DNA of 64,000 nucleotides, taken from Pteria penguin. Lineage: Eukaryota > Mollusca > Bivalvia > Pterioida > Pteriidae. A program made the translations under genes and the position numbers. Of the stretch, positions 34,836 to 47,599 are shown one piece after another. Location of the stretch: positions 30,130,001 through 30,194,000 of the forward strand of contig CM068592.1 in assembly GCA_035048485.1 (NCBI GenBank). The letters run 5' to 3'. The first letter of the stretch is position 1. Every line of letters starts with the position of its first letter. The notes under the pieces are model-generated. The model saw nothing but the letters and a program-made list of their open reading frames with translations, was not told the DNA's origin and ran no database searches.

Positions 34836-35799
34836 ATATGTACAGCGCCGCGCTGGTATGAGTGAACTTAAGATCGATCTACCATCATTCTCTCCCGTTT
34901 TCTACATTATCAATACATATCTTCAGACACATTAAGATGGACAGATATAAGGATAAGATTAACTATAAACATAAATAATGCAATTTCATCACGTATATCT
35001 TTCAATGTCAGAGTTATCTTTCCTTTTTTTCTATTGATGAAGTGATTGGACGATCGACGACTTATTCCTAGGTTATGAACGGAATTCACTCTTCTCGTTT
35101 AAGTAAGGATTAAAGATCAGGTGCTTTGTGCCATTTATACTAGCAGGCTTAGACTCCTAATAATAGGAGGTTTTACTCAATACTGAATGTTACATAAACA
35201 GCGCTGTACATAACACCTGATGCTCCCTTTATGTTGAAAAGTGACGATCAAGACTGGATATTATCTCGTCCGATATAAATTAAAAGAAAGGAAAGAAGAA
35301 GGGAGGGAGTTACTATTTTCCCCAAAACGTCAGTCCCGCAGTTAGTTTGAAAGGGTATATTAATTAACCAAATGGTTAAAAATCTGCATGTGTATTGGTG
35401 TATGCTATCTTATAGACCACTGCAAGTTAACTTCTGGACTCATATTTTAGGGGTTCAAATAATCACTGTTCCCACAATATCACGTAAGGCACAATCAATA
35501 CTTTATTATGACTTCAGTACGGGGAAATTTACTATTGTTTCTCCAAAACACCAAACCAGCAGTTAACGTTAAAGAATCCTTTAACAAAAATATATATGTT
35601 ACAAAATATCCGACATCTAAACGAACACGGTGAGGAAATGGTCGAATGATTGGGCGAAACAATGCAAGCCTGTGGTTTGTCCGCTAATGGACTCGACAAT
35701 TTAAATATTCCAAGACAACAGTTCAATGAAAGGGGCGCATTTAAATATATTTATCAATTTCCACACACACAGAAACAATCACCAGATTAACGTAACAGG

Positions 35800-37330
35800 T
35801 GGTTATAAGGCAGAGGAGGTAAAGGCCGATCATAAGGCAGAGGAAGTAAAAGGTGACCATAAGGCAGAGGAGGTAAAGGCCGATCATAAGGCAGAGGAAG
35901 TAAAAGGTGACCATAAGGAAAGGGAGGTGAAGGGTGACCATAAGGCAAGGGAGGTAAAGGGTGATCACAAAGGAAAGGCGCAGAAAATGTTCATTAGTAA
36001 GAGAAGGCAAAGGGTGATAGTAAGGAGAGGAGTGAAAGGGTGATCATAAGGCAGAGGAGGTAAAGGGTGATCATAAGGCAGGGGAGGTAAAGGGTGATCA
36101 TAAGGCACAGGAGGTAAAGGATGATAATAAAAAAGAGGAGGTAAAGGTTGATCACAAGGCACAAGAGGTAATGGATGATGATATAAAAGAGGAGGTAAAG
36201 GGTGATCACAAAGCACAGGAGGTAAAGGATGATAATAAGAGAGGACGTAAAGGGTGATCATAAGGCACTGAAAGTAAAGATTGACCATAAGGCACAGGAG
36301 ATAAAGGTTGATCATAAGGCAGCAGACAGAAGAGGTAAATGGTGATCATAAGGCAGGGGAGGTGAATGGTGATCACAATGTAGAGGCAGTGAAAGTGATC
36401 ACTAGTAAGAGAAGGCAAAAAGAGTGATAACAGGGAGGGGAATTAAAGGGTGATCATAAGGCAGAGGAGGTAAAAGGTGATCATAAGGCAGGGGAGATAA
36501 AGGGTGATCATGAAACACAGGAGGTAAAGGATGATAATAAAAAAGAGAAGGTAAAGGTTTATCACAAGGCACAGGGGTAAATGATGATAATAAAAGAAAG
36601 GACGTAAAGGATGATCATAAGGCACAGAAGGTGAAGGTTGATAATAAGGCACAGAAGGTGAAGGTTGATAATAAGGCACAGGAGGTGAAGGTTGATAATA
36701 AGGCACAGGAGGTGAAGGTTGATCATTAGGCACAGGAGGTGAAGGTTGATCATAAGGCACAGAAGGTGAAGGTTGATCATAAGGCAGAGGGGTAAAGGGT
36801 GATAATAAAGCACAGGAGGTGAAGGTTGATAATAAGGCAGAGGGGTAAAGGGTGATCATTAGGCACAGAAGATAAAGGATGATCATAAGTCAGAAGAGGT
36901 AAAAGGTGATCTTAAGGCACAGGAGATAAATGGTGATCGTAAGGCACAAGAGGTAAAGGTTGATCATAAGTCAAAGGACGTAAAGGATGATAATAAAGGA
37001 GAAGGGGTGAAGGGGTTAAGGAGAGGAAGTAGAGGGTGATCGCATAAGGGAAACGAGGTACAGGTTGATCCCAAAAAGAGGAGGTAAATGGTGATTGTAC
37101 AAGAAAGAAGAGGTAAAGGTTGAAATTAAAGGGGAGGTGGTGACAGATGGTCATAGGGGAGAGCAGGTAAAGGGTGATAATAAAGGTGAAGGGGTGAAGG
37201 GTGATACTAAAAGGAGAGGAGGTAAAAAGTGATCATAAGGAAAAGGAAATCGTAAGGGAGAGAAGGTAAAGGGTGAAATTAAAAGGGAGGTGGTAAAAGA
37301 TAATCATAAAGGGGGGGGGGAGCAGGTAAA
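35800..37330 (+). repeat. 27-bp minisatellite
   Basis: About 50 units of 'ggtgatcataaggcagagga' plus 'ggtaaag', some with 'gcacagg' or 'aataaag'. The period is 9 codons; the plus frame reads KAEEVKGDHK-like repeats for 105 codons and the minus frames read Leu/Pro-rich repeats. Drift to 'gggagaggaggtaaagggtg' units at the right end. No conserved frame along the array, so not treated as coding. Confidence 0.92.
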
Positions 37331-37739
37331 GGATTCAACTGCAAATCACCAAATATAGAATAACCTGAAATCACCAAAGCTTTATAACACATCTACGAGA
37401 CATTAATATAATGGGAAAAAAGGAGATATCTGACTCAAAATCACAAAATATAAAAGAAAAAGCCTTTCAGATAATGGAGTAAGCAGATGAAACCGCCATT
37501 TAATAAGTATATATCTTAGATATAAAAACGAATTCTCCTCAACACTTTGTTGATGAATGGTAGAGCAGCTGCCAGATTGCAGTAAAACATCATTGATATG
37601 TCGATGCTTTCGTCTGATAATTTTATCATAAGCTAGCATCATGAGATAACTAGTTAGTGAAAGATGAGATTGCAAGTATATCATTTGAGATGTTTGCTCT
37701 GAAGACATTTTTGATATGTTTTACTTTATTATCATATAT

Positions 37740-37930
37740 ATATATGGGTTCGGATCTTAGGACCCGGGTTTGACTCTAACTGTCGGTTCGGAATTTTCTA
37801 TGATGATAATCATTTTCCGCCTTCTAATTTGCCCTTTGTATGAGACAGTATAATCCGAAGCAAAAGATACGGTATGCATAAGCACATAAAAGGTATCTCA
37901 CTGCTTCGGAAAGTGGGGGTGGAGGATGTC
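37740..37930 (+). mobile_element. Diverged SINE of the 'ggatgagac' family
   Basis: 'tgtatgagacagtataatcc', 'gatacggtatgcataagcac' and 'ataaaaggtatctcactgct' plus 'tcgg' follow the SINE core order, after a tRNA-like 'ggacccgggtttgactc'. Many substitutions. Confidence 0.5.
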
Positions 37931-38392
37931 GGTTGTTTAAGTGTTAAGACAAAATTATGAGGCAATACACCAGACAGATCAGGCAGGTGCTTACACCATA
38001 TAAATGCAGTTTTGGATTGGCGTAAAAGAATATATATAAAAATGAGGAGTCTTAGATAGATATTGTTAATCTTACGGTATACCATTGTGTCCAGGTAGAA
38101 TTTACAATATGTACCACAGATGCACGTTTTAAGGACTTATCAATAAAAGAAAACTTCACTTAGTATTTCACGCATTTATTGACTTAATTGTGCTAAACCA
38201 AATGTAGAGAACTACATATTGTACGTTCGTAAAACAACCAGTGTTTACTATAAGTGATATATTCAAGTTAGCGAGGACTGAATACGACAGTGCGCCCCTT
38301 TTACATTCATAATAAATTACCAATCATCTGTGACATAATATAGAAAAACACTGCTCTATGTAATTTTCTTAATTTTAAAGTAACATTAGGGG

Positions 38393-38577
38393 CAGGCGTG
38401 GTATAGTGGTTAAGCGCTTTGCTTGCGGCGCCGACGATCTGGGTTCGATATCCTGGTTGCGCCAGTATGTTTAAGAGGTTGGTTACCTCCTGCTTCCATG
38501 TCGCGATATAACTGAAATATTGTTGAAAGCGACGTAAAACACCAATTAACCAACCAACCAACCAACTAATTAAAGGA
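38393..38577 (+). mobile_element. Complete tRNA-derived SINE with (AACC)n tail
   Basis: Head 'gcgtggtatagtggttaagc' (A box) ... 'gatctgggttcgatatcctg' (B box), then body 'aagaggttggttacctcctg', 'atataactgaaatattgttg' and 'aaagcgacgtaaaacaccaa', ending in 'aaccaaccaaccaaccaac'. Head, body and tail in full order. The minus ORF here is a shadow. Confidence 0.88.
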
Positions 38578-38599
38578 ACATTTTACAACATTGAAAGGA

Positions 38600-39970
38600 T
38601 TAAATGTCGGGAATGTATTACTGGTGCACTTAATTCATATTGGGATATGTTTTGTGTATGTGATTTAGCTTATTAGATAACTTAATTATGATCTGTTTCT
38701 TATTACCATCGACATCCACTATGAGCTCGTAAGTATCGACAGATAGCCTCCTGTCTACCATACCTATATACAATGTGATCTAATACGCAGTAAGAACGTT
38801 GTAAATTTCAATACGTTTCCTCCAGCTGACTATCATGCATAATGTATCTATCTGTACCGAAAGAGTATGGATTGCCAATTAAACAAATTTTCATATTTAA
38901 AGGGAATACTTCGGTAACAATCTACATAATAGAAAGTTAATGTAACATTTTCATGAGAAAATCATTTACAATAATTTACTATCATTTGTATTTGAATATT
39001 ATTTCAAAATTTTGGGAAACTCTTTATTTAAATAAATCATCCCCTCTCAATTCCATGTGTGTACATGTACAAATTATATACCAAACAAACACGAAATTTC
39101 ACCTTGCAAACAAATGATTTTCACAATACATCGTTTAAAAGTCTGCTGTTTGTGCCCATATACTTGCCAAAAGATCTGTATTTTTATGTATAAAAACTGT
39201 TTTATTCCGAATTGTGCTTTACTTTGATTATAATAGTATCCGGGTAAACATTTGCAATTTTTCAACTTAAACTTTACAAGAAAACTACCTAATATCGGTC
39301 GACTTTTAGGGCGAGTAAGATGTTAATCAAACCCTTGTTGAATACACATACCTGCTGCGAGACCGTGTATATTACTATGAAGACCCGGTCAACAATGCTT
39401 CCCTACTGTTAATCAACAAGAGCAATTAGCTGATAGAAGATATGTATCTCGTTCTCGCAGACGTAGATTGTAGAAATCTGCCATGTTAATTGGCCTGCAG
39501 TGTGGATATCACGATTGCTATATGTACGACATGTATTCAGCTTTGTCTTCAATCAAATAAAGTTTTGACGTATAATTTGTCTTCATGTTTTGAATAATAT
39601 ACTCAATTTTATTGCCAGAGAAAGTATATATCCTATTCAAAATTTTCAAGTGTAAATACTGAGTCGATATTTCATCTCAGCCACGCAATCCAATACAAAA
39701 CGTAATTTAACAAAAACACACACACGATACTTGTTTTGTGTTTTCTATACAAGACGGAAGTATAGGAGTGATGTTAGAATTGGTTTGAAATGTCATGCTG
39801 ATTTTGTTGGGGGAGTGGAGAATGAGCCGAGTGTTAACACCAAATGAGTGACTCATTTTGATTAACAGGTTCTGGTAGGGATTCATGACAGATTAAATCT
39901 CTGTTTTGTCTAGAATGGCTGTTTCTTATTAATATCGCTCGGTATTTTACAACTTCTCTTCCTATAAATA
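38600..39970. other. No gene recognised
   Basis: AT-rich. Short ORFs lack splice context or motifs. No repeat matched elsewhere in the window. Confidence 0.35.
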
Positions 39971-39974
39971 AAAA

Positions 39975-42900
39975 TAAAGTCGAGGACATTAGAATAACTA
40001 TCACCAACACAATTAAGCAATACCAGAAAAATATTTGTTATGTAAGTAGCTGTAAGAACTAAGCATCAGACAAACGATTGGTAAGATTCGGGGCTTAAAC
40101 GGGCTTAAGAACTGACAGGTATGTGAGAGAACCATTGCGTAGACGAAGAAAACATTTTCAAATGCAGTCCAGTAACGGAACATATTTTATGGTGAATGGT
40201 GAATTGAAACCTTGAAATATATTTACCGGGACGGTGTATATGTAAGAAACTTTGAATTTACCTCTCTTTAATCCACCCCTCCATATTTTATGGATGTAAC
40301 GATATACCTCGATACGACATGTTGTGATTCAGAAGCCATGATACTATACGCGATACAGGAAGTATCTCATACTGCAATCACTCTTTTTTCTTAAGTTTGT
40401 GACAAAATGTATGATAATCAAATTAGAATTCTTTTCTATGCCCATTTTTGTATCTTTGTGTTATTCATTTATAGTCAAAATCGTTGCATGCATGTATTAT
40501 TGCTTTCAAAAATTAATTTTGGATAATTAAACCAATACCGAAAATCGTAAGCATGCCAATTATTTTATCTCCGGTTCATCTATAAGTTGGTACTACACTG
40601 CTATCTAAGATGTTCACGCATCCAAAGAATTTTTTATATCTACTGAAGTTATAGCAGAGTCATTATAGCAACGATTAGGCCTAAGATACGATGCTTAGGA
40701 AGCTACGAAACAAACGTTCATCGACGGCATTAGAATAACTATCACCAGTCCAATAAAGCAATACGAGAAAAAAATGTTTGTTATGCAAGAATCTGTAAGA
40801 CCTAAGCACCAAGTAAAGGATTGATCAGATTCGAGGTTTAAACGAGCTTAAACACCGACAGATATATGAGAGACCAGTTGTGTAGACGCAGCAAACATTG
40901 TCAAATGTAGTCCAGCCGACGGAACGTTTTTGATTTTAGGGATGTAACAATATACCGCGTTACGATGTGTTGCGATACAGTAGCCATGATTCAATACTCG
41001 ATACAGGAAGTATCTCATCGATACGTCAACGAGACTGAAATCACTCGTTTGTTTTTAATGCTTGTGACAAAATTTATGATAATCGAATAAGAAGAAGAAT
41101 TCTTTTTATGTCTTTTTTGTATCTCTATATCACTCATTTCTACTCGAAATTGTTACATGTATGTATTTTCTTCTTAAAAACTGTTTTTGGATACTTCATT
41201 AAACCAATGCAGAAAACCATAAGCCTGATTTCTGTATTGAAATGTGTACGGTATTAATAGAAGTTGTACAGCTCTAAAATATTTTGATGATATCATTGGA
41301 GGTCTGACATAATTTCGACAATTTACATACATTGTTGTATGTTGTAAAAGATAGAAAGACTAAGCCTCCTATAATTGTCACATGCCTTTACCAACCGTGA
41401 TCGATTGTTTACTTTATAATAACTTAATTGGAATACTTATGATATAAATCGTGAGTGATATTATCAAGTTATGACATCACACAGACATAATTGCTTAGTA
41501 TGATGTCTGTTTAGAGTGAATTAGCATCAGATTTATTGAAATTGTTTTCAATTTTAAAGTACTTATACCAACGCATAGTAGATATAGTAATATAGAGTGG
41601 TTACTTTGGACCATGATGTCATAGTACGAAAGTATACATATATATCATACATGGATTACATTCGTATTGACCAATAAAACATTTGGTACGACAGAAGAGC
41701 AATATTTAAAGGGGTATATTTAATCAAAGATTCTATGACTTCAAAGTGTTTCGCCAGTTACCTGAATGACAACATAAATTTCATGCTTTTCAGATAAGTG
41801 TGCAATCCCTGCAGATTTCCTGCTGATAATCGAATTAGAAAAAAAAATTCTATGCCTATTTTTGTATCTTTGTGTTATTCATTTGTAATTAAAATTGTTG
41901 CATGCATGTATTTTCGCTTTCAAAAATTAATTTTGGATAATTTAACCAATACAAAAATCGTAAGCAGGACAATTATTTTATCTCCGTTTTATTTATAAGT
42001 TGGCACTACACTGCTATCTAAGATGTTCACGCATTCAAAGAATTTTTTTTATATCTACTGACGTTATAGCAGAGTCATTATAGCAACGATTAAACCTAAG
42101 ATACGATGCTTACGGCGCTACGAAACAAACATTCATCGACGGCATTAGAATAACTAGCACCAGTCCAATAAAGCAATACGTTTTTCATTTTAGGGATGTA
42201 ACGATATACCGCGATACGATGTGTTGCGATACAGTAGCCATGATTCAATACTCAATACAGGAAGTATCTCATCGATGCGTCAACGAGACTGAAATCACTC
42301 GTTTGTTTCTAATGCTTGTGACAAAATTTATGATAATCGAATAAGAAGAAGAATTCTTTTTATGTCTTTTTCATATCTCTATATCATTCATTTCTAGTCG
42401 AAATTGTTACATGTATGTATTTTCTTCTTAAAACTGTTTTTGGATACTTCATTAAACCAATGCAGAAAACCATAAACCTGATTTCTGTATTGAAATGTGT
42501 ACGGTATTAATAGAAGTTGTACAGCTCTAAAATATTTTGATGATATCATTAGAGGTCTGACATAATTTCGACAATTTACATACATTGTTGTATGTTGTAA
42601 AAGATAGAAAGACCAAATCTCCTATGATTGTTGCATGCCTTTACCAACCGTGATCAATTGTTTACTTACTAATAAGTTGTTTGAAATAGTCATGATATAA
42701 ATCGTGAGTGATATTATTAAGTTATGACATCACACAGACATAATTGCTTATTATGATGTCTGTTTAGAGTGAATTCGCATTAGATTTATTGAAATTGTTT
42801 TCAATTTTAAAGTACTTATACCAACGCATAGTAGATATAGTAATCATAGAGTGGTTACTTTGGACCATGATGTCATAGTACGAAAGTAAACATATATATC

Positions 42901-43075
42901 ATACACGGGTTGAATTCGTATTGACCAATAAAATATTTCGTAAGACAGAAGAGCAATATTTAAAGGGGTATATTTAATCAAAGATTCTATGACTTCACAG
43001 TGTTTCGCCAGTTACCTGAATGGCAACATAAATTTCATGCTTTTCAGATAAGTGTGCAATTCCTGCAGAAATTTT
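39975..43075 (+). repeat. Tandem segmental duplication, about 1.25-1.4 kb units, with hAT-like terminal motifs
   Basis: 'cattagaataactatcacca' occurs at about 39,986, 40,727 and (with one change) 42,143. 'gggatgtaac.atataccgcg' occurs at about 40,938 and 42,193, with a weaker copy at 40,290. The block from there to 'agataagtgtgcaatccctg' (41,815) is repeated to 43,070. The last copy lacks about 140 bp after 'caataaagcaatacg' (42,180). 'agggatgtaacgatataccg' resembles the ends of hAT-type elements (from memory). No transposase seen. Confidence 0.85.
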
Positions 43076-43440
43076 AATTGAACAGATCCACTATATAAAA
43101 TTTTTTTTTAAATTTTTAGATTTTTATCATTTAATTTTCTGTAATGTCGACAATGCAACACGTACAATGTTCAGTTTATATAGTTGAATTTTATTCAAGG
43201 TTATACTTGATCAACATCTGCTGTATCTTGCCTTCAGATCTGTTTACTATTTTCTCATAGACGTAATAGCAGTCAAATGGTGGAGTAACATCGTGAAGAG
43301 AGGAATTAAAATCACATGAAACATACACCAAAAGAAATACGGTCTGCAATATTTGAACGGCTAATGAGCTGATACGCTCTTGGCTGGTTGCATTGGTACA
43401 CTAACAACGAAGTCGTCATCCTAACCAAATGGTTTTTTTT

Positions 43441-43682
43441 AAATTAGAAGGTATATATGTTTTATAATCATTATAACCACTAGGCCGGTGTCACTGCTGG
43501 TGGACTGATAGTTCCCGAGGGCATCATAAGTCTAGTCTTATGTAGTAGGCTTTTGTACCGAGTGAGATATATACTTGAAGTTTTCCGTCATGAAATTATA
43601 CAAATCATGCTTAAACTAAGGAGTATCTCCCTCATGCATAGCTCTGTCCTTGGGTTGATTCGTTGGTTCACTTTAACAGGCA

Positions 43683-43777
<95 letters not shown>

Positions 43778-43917
43778 ATGGTTGGAATTCTCGAATTTTC
43801 ATATTATATATATATAAATAGAATTCCAACCATTCGGCCACGAGCATCACTGAAAAGATTATAAGTTTGTCGAAATGCGCATCTGGTGCACAAAATTAGA
43901 AGGTATATATGTTTTAT
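43441..43917. mobile_element. ~430-bp insertion between 25-bp direct repeats
   Basis: 'aaattagaaggtatatatgt' plus 'tttat' occurs at 43,441-43,465 and 43,893-43,917, which looks like a target-site duplication. The enclosed sequence contains a (CA)n/(AT)n run (43,686-43,778), an inverted repeat ('atggttggaattc' / 'gaattccaaccat') and, at its end, 'cggccacgagcatcactgaa...cgaaatgcgcatctggtgca', a repeat I recall from bivalve genomes. Confidence 0.7.
43686..43778 (+). repeat. (CA)n then (AT)n microsatellite
   Basis: About 36 CA units followed by 10 AT units, inside the 43.4-43.9 kb insertion. Confidence 0.96.
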
Positions 43918-43999
43918 ATTTATTACAGTGTCGGTATAACAACACCAAATTTCAGATAGTTTGAATTGTTGCGAAGGAATTTAGTATCAAATGATATGC

Positions 44000-46400
44000 A
44001 CAGATATGTACATGGGCTTGGTTAATGCTGAGCACAGTTGACAATTTTAGCAGATTTAACCGTAAACCATTTTCAAGTTAAGATATTGCAATGCTTTCTA
44101 TACTCCGTCGTAAATATGTCCTTGTGTGTGTGTTTATACCTGACAGATTGATCAATCAAATTACAACAAAGGAAGCAATTGTCAATAAAACTGAAAGTGA
44201 CATGACTTCACGTCAGTCCGAATTATTGAGGATTGCACTTTGAATGAATTAATAACCGATACCCTTGCCCGGAGAGACGTTTCGGATAAGGGAATGTACA
44301 TCAAGATGTCGCTCCATCAAGTACTGAGCTTAAAGAGGGTTGAAATTATGTTTAGCGAAGAAAAGGGGTATAAACAAAATGCAGTGATAATTAATTTATA
44401 TTGATTAATGATTTAAAACAATGTAAACAATTATATGTTGGCACTGCATGGCCTGTTGCACATGATACAATGTGTAGGTTTGTACAATACATATTTGTTC
44501 ATTGTTTAAATCACATGCTTGAAGAGAAAAGGATATAACCTGACTAAATTACAAATCGCCAAGTCGTATGGAACGAAGAATTAGCATATTGAATACATAG
44601 AGATATTCGGTCGATATACAGCCGAGAAAAAAAAAAAGAGAGAGAAAAAAAAAAAGAGACGAACAGTATTATGAAATAAAATTATCAAAAGTAAGAAATA
44701 TATGGATACCATATGATGGATATAAAGGGACATCGCTTTCTAACCCGGGGACAATGGGAAATCGAAAGTTGTGGCGATTATATGAATGTTGTAAATTTAA
44801 TGCATGTATGTATGTCTTAGAAAGCTGTTCCCTTAATAGATTTATTTTTTTTCTTTGAAATATAGCTGGTTAGATATCACTACGTGTAATTTTCAAATTC
44901 AGCGTTATCAAACCTTAATATATTATTCAAATATGTTGATGCTTAATTACAATGCCAATAAGGTAAAATGTTTAGAGGTTTGTTGTTGATACAAGAAAAG
45001 CTTCTCATAACAGTAAGAAAACAAGTTGTGCCCCAATGCTGTCCATTGCGAGTTGCATCGCATGACTCATTGCAAGTTCAATAATAAGAATCATAAATGC
45101 GGGTACATTTTCAGTTATTGTGTTTTATTATATCTTCGCGCTTGCATTTATTTGTGTATTATGTGACGTTAATTCACTCACTGTCATTTTTGTTCATGCC
45201 GAGGAAAAATAGAATAGTGTTGGATATTTTTCTCTGTTTATACCATTTCGATCACTTGATAAAAGCCAAGAGACCGAGAAGTCTATCAGTGCTTTTTGAC
45301 AAAAGGTTAGTTTACAGTAGTTAATGTGGTATAGACTTTTAGTTTTTATCAATTTTATACGAAAAAGGGTGGGGTTTTTTTGCAGAGCTTTGTGAATACA
45401 TATTGTTTTACTAATCAAAATGTCATTCTTATATAAAGCTCTCACTTTTTATTTATGTATCAATCGCTATAATGTTAAGGAAGGACCAAGTCACATTCAT
45501 GATATTTGAATCAGATCTTGGTTTACCAGCCATATCCATTATGGCTGAATAAATAGAATACTGTTCAGTTCATTGATGAAAAAAGGAAACTATATTTTTA
45601 TATAAATGTAAAAACATACCACTGTTCAAATACAGTGTAGCAAAAGAGATAATATATACAGGTCATATATGTTTCAGATATCCAAATTTACCAAATATAC
45701 GATGCACAGAGAAACATAACTATCGATTTGACAGTTAAAGCAAAAATGACCCTAGTTCAACCATCTGTGCAGAAACAAGTCCATGGCCAAGTAGGTTTTG
45801 GAGTTAAAGCATACAGAAAGAAGTTAAATGAAACATAATGAATCAGAGGGGACTAATGAAGTAGCCTCCAGGACCACAATTCGTGACGCATATGTTTGAA
45901 ATTATCTAAGCCTAGGTAATGATTAAGCCGAAATACCATTGAGTGGATTGACATGACTTGTCTTAAGTTAGAATTCAGAAAGCCTTGCGGTTATTGCGCG
46001 ATCATTGCTCCTTCTCTGTGAAAGATATTGTGTACGTGAGGATAGTATTAGGGCATTGCCATTATTATCTCTCGTTGTTATTCATTAATTTTAATGGAAT
46101 AGAAAGCTAGTTTTCGTCTGGAGATGAAATCTTCTTTGCATTCTGATCACAATTACCAAGGTGATTATTCTTACAGGGTGATAAATGTGATCATTGATAC
46201 AACTAATAAGTAAACCCATGTTTGTTTAGTGGTAATGGAAAGTTTTAAAACTCATCAAATTTGTTTTCCCATCTTTTGTAGTGTGTAACAAATATATCTG
46301 ACATGTTTGTTTTGTTAGTTGATTGGCGTTTATCATTAATTATTTTACTTATGTAACATATTTTTGTCGATAATTAATTTATTTATTGTTACGTTTCGGT
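44000..46400. other. No gene recognised
   Basis: AT-rich. Only an A/G run at 44,628-44,660 stands out. ORFs at 45,097-45,445 on opposite strands overlap and show no family features. Confidence 0.35.
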
Positions 46401-46443
46401 ATATTTTTTCTAAAAGTAGTTTAGGTTAGTATAGTTAACAAAC

Positions 46444-46588
46444 CTGGGATGAAAAGTTTCGTTTCCCACAAAATATTCTTCAATCGATGTAACAAAAGCA
46501 GTGTCTACCACGTGTCTAACATTTCTTTTAACATAGTGCTGGTATAACTTTGCCATAAATTGATAAATTCCCTGTACTTTGAGATATA
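46444..46588 (-). other. Possible exon of an unknown gene
   Basis: The minus strand reads GIYQFMAKLYQHYVKRN... to ...EYFVGNETFHPR between 'aaagtacag' and 'caggtttgt', giving an open stretch with a plausible acceptor and donor and less biased composition than its surroundings. No family was recognised and the polypyrimidine tract is weak. It could be chance. Confidence 0.2.
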
Positions 46589-47340
46589 GACAATTATCAA
46601 AGTTTGATAACATTTTATCATTTTGATTTATAGGACAAAAATACTCATCTTTGCTGTAAATGTACAATACAAAAACTAAATATCAGACTATCAATGATTG
46701 CAGATTTCTTCATGCTATGTATGAATTGATCGTCCAGGCGCCTGTGAAGATTACCAGTATTCATATAACATACATAAAAAATTCATTCCATGATATTCAT
46801 GTGAACCTACTGTCAATTTCGTAGAAGTTACCACATCTTATACAATTTTACATGACAAAATGATCAATATTTTGTGTAGCTGTCGGGTCATGTGATTGAT
46901 GTTTATGTCCGAATAGACATCAATAAACAAAAAAGAAATTTTATCTATTTCTCGTTTGTATCAGTTCAGTTTTCGTAGGTATTGATACAATTAAGGACTG
47001 CCTATTTAAAATTTTAATTCGGTAAATTATTGCTTTATTGTTTATCGTTTTATTTGATTCATGTCAGTATCATCATTTTATTTTTGATTTTGGATAAGAG
47101 AGATCATGACAAGGGCAAATCACTTGCTTCTAAAACTTGTTATGAAATAGTGCTTTTAACATGCATTAATGCATTCTTTTACACCGATTTAATAAATGCA
47201 AAGAACAGTATGAGGTAATGTGTATAGAATATAGAAGTAAAAGAAATGTAGATAACTTAATAATATTGTAGGATGAAAATAGTAAACACGTGCTTTCAAC
47301 TGCGATATCACAGCTGTACTAAAACTATACAGCTCCGTTA

Positions 47341-47465
47341 TCACGAAAGATCTGATATATTTCATCATTGTCTCCTGGCACGAAATCAATCAAGAAACAT
47401 AAAAAAGCAAGAACACAGATTCTCCGATCTAGTCTAGCATTTAAGTTTATCTCAAAAGGTCTCTG
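47341..47465 (-). other. Possible signal-peptide-like exon
   Basis: A minus-strand open stretch has the hydrophobic run RRICVLAFLCFLIDFVPG followed by DNDEIYQIFRDNGA, and a possible donor 'gtatag' in phase 0, the phase required upstream of the GPCR exon at 33,665. The first in-frame Met is about 40 residues before the hydrophobic run, the donor is poor and the acceptor weak. Linking it to the receptor is speculation. Confidence 0.15.
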
Positions 47466-47599
47466 TTTCCTGAAGTTAACACATATATATCCTTTGGTAA
47501 ATACATGTATGGCATTTTGATATTTTGAATCTTTCAAACAAACAAATAAGAATTAATGATTTTAAACGTTATGCAAATGAACATTAAGCTTGCTCCATA

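Noticed and set aside
38393..38470. Possible tRNA gene (A and B boxes present)
   Set aside because: It continues into a SINE body and AACC tail; the cloverleaf is imperfect, so it is a SINE head.
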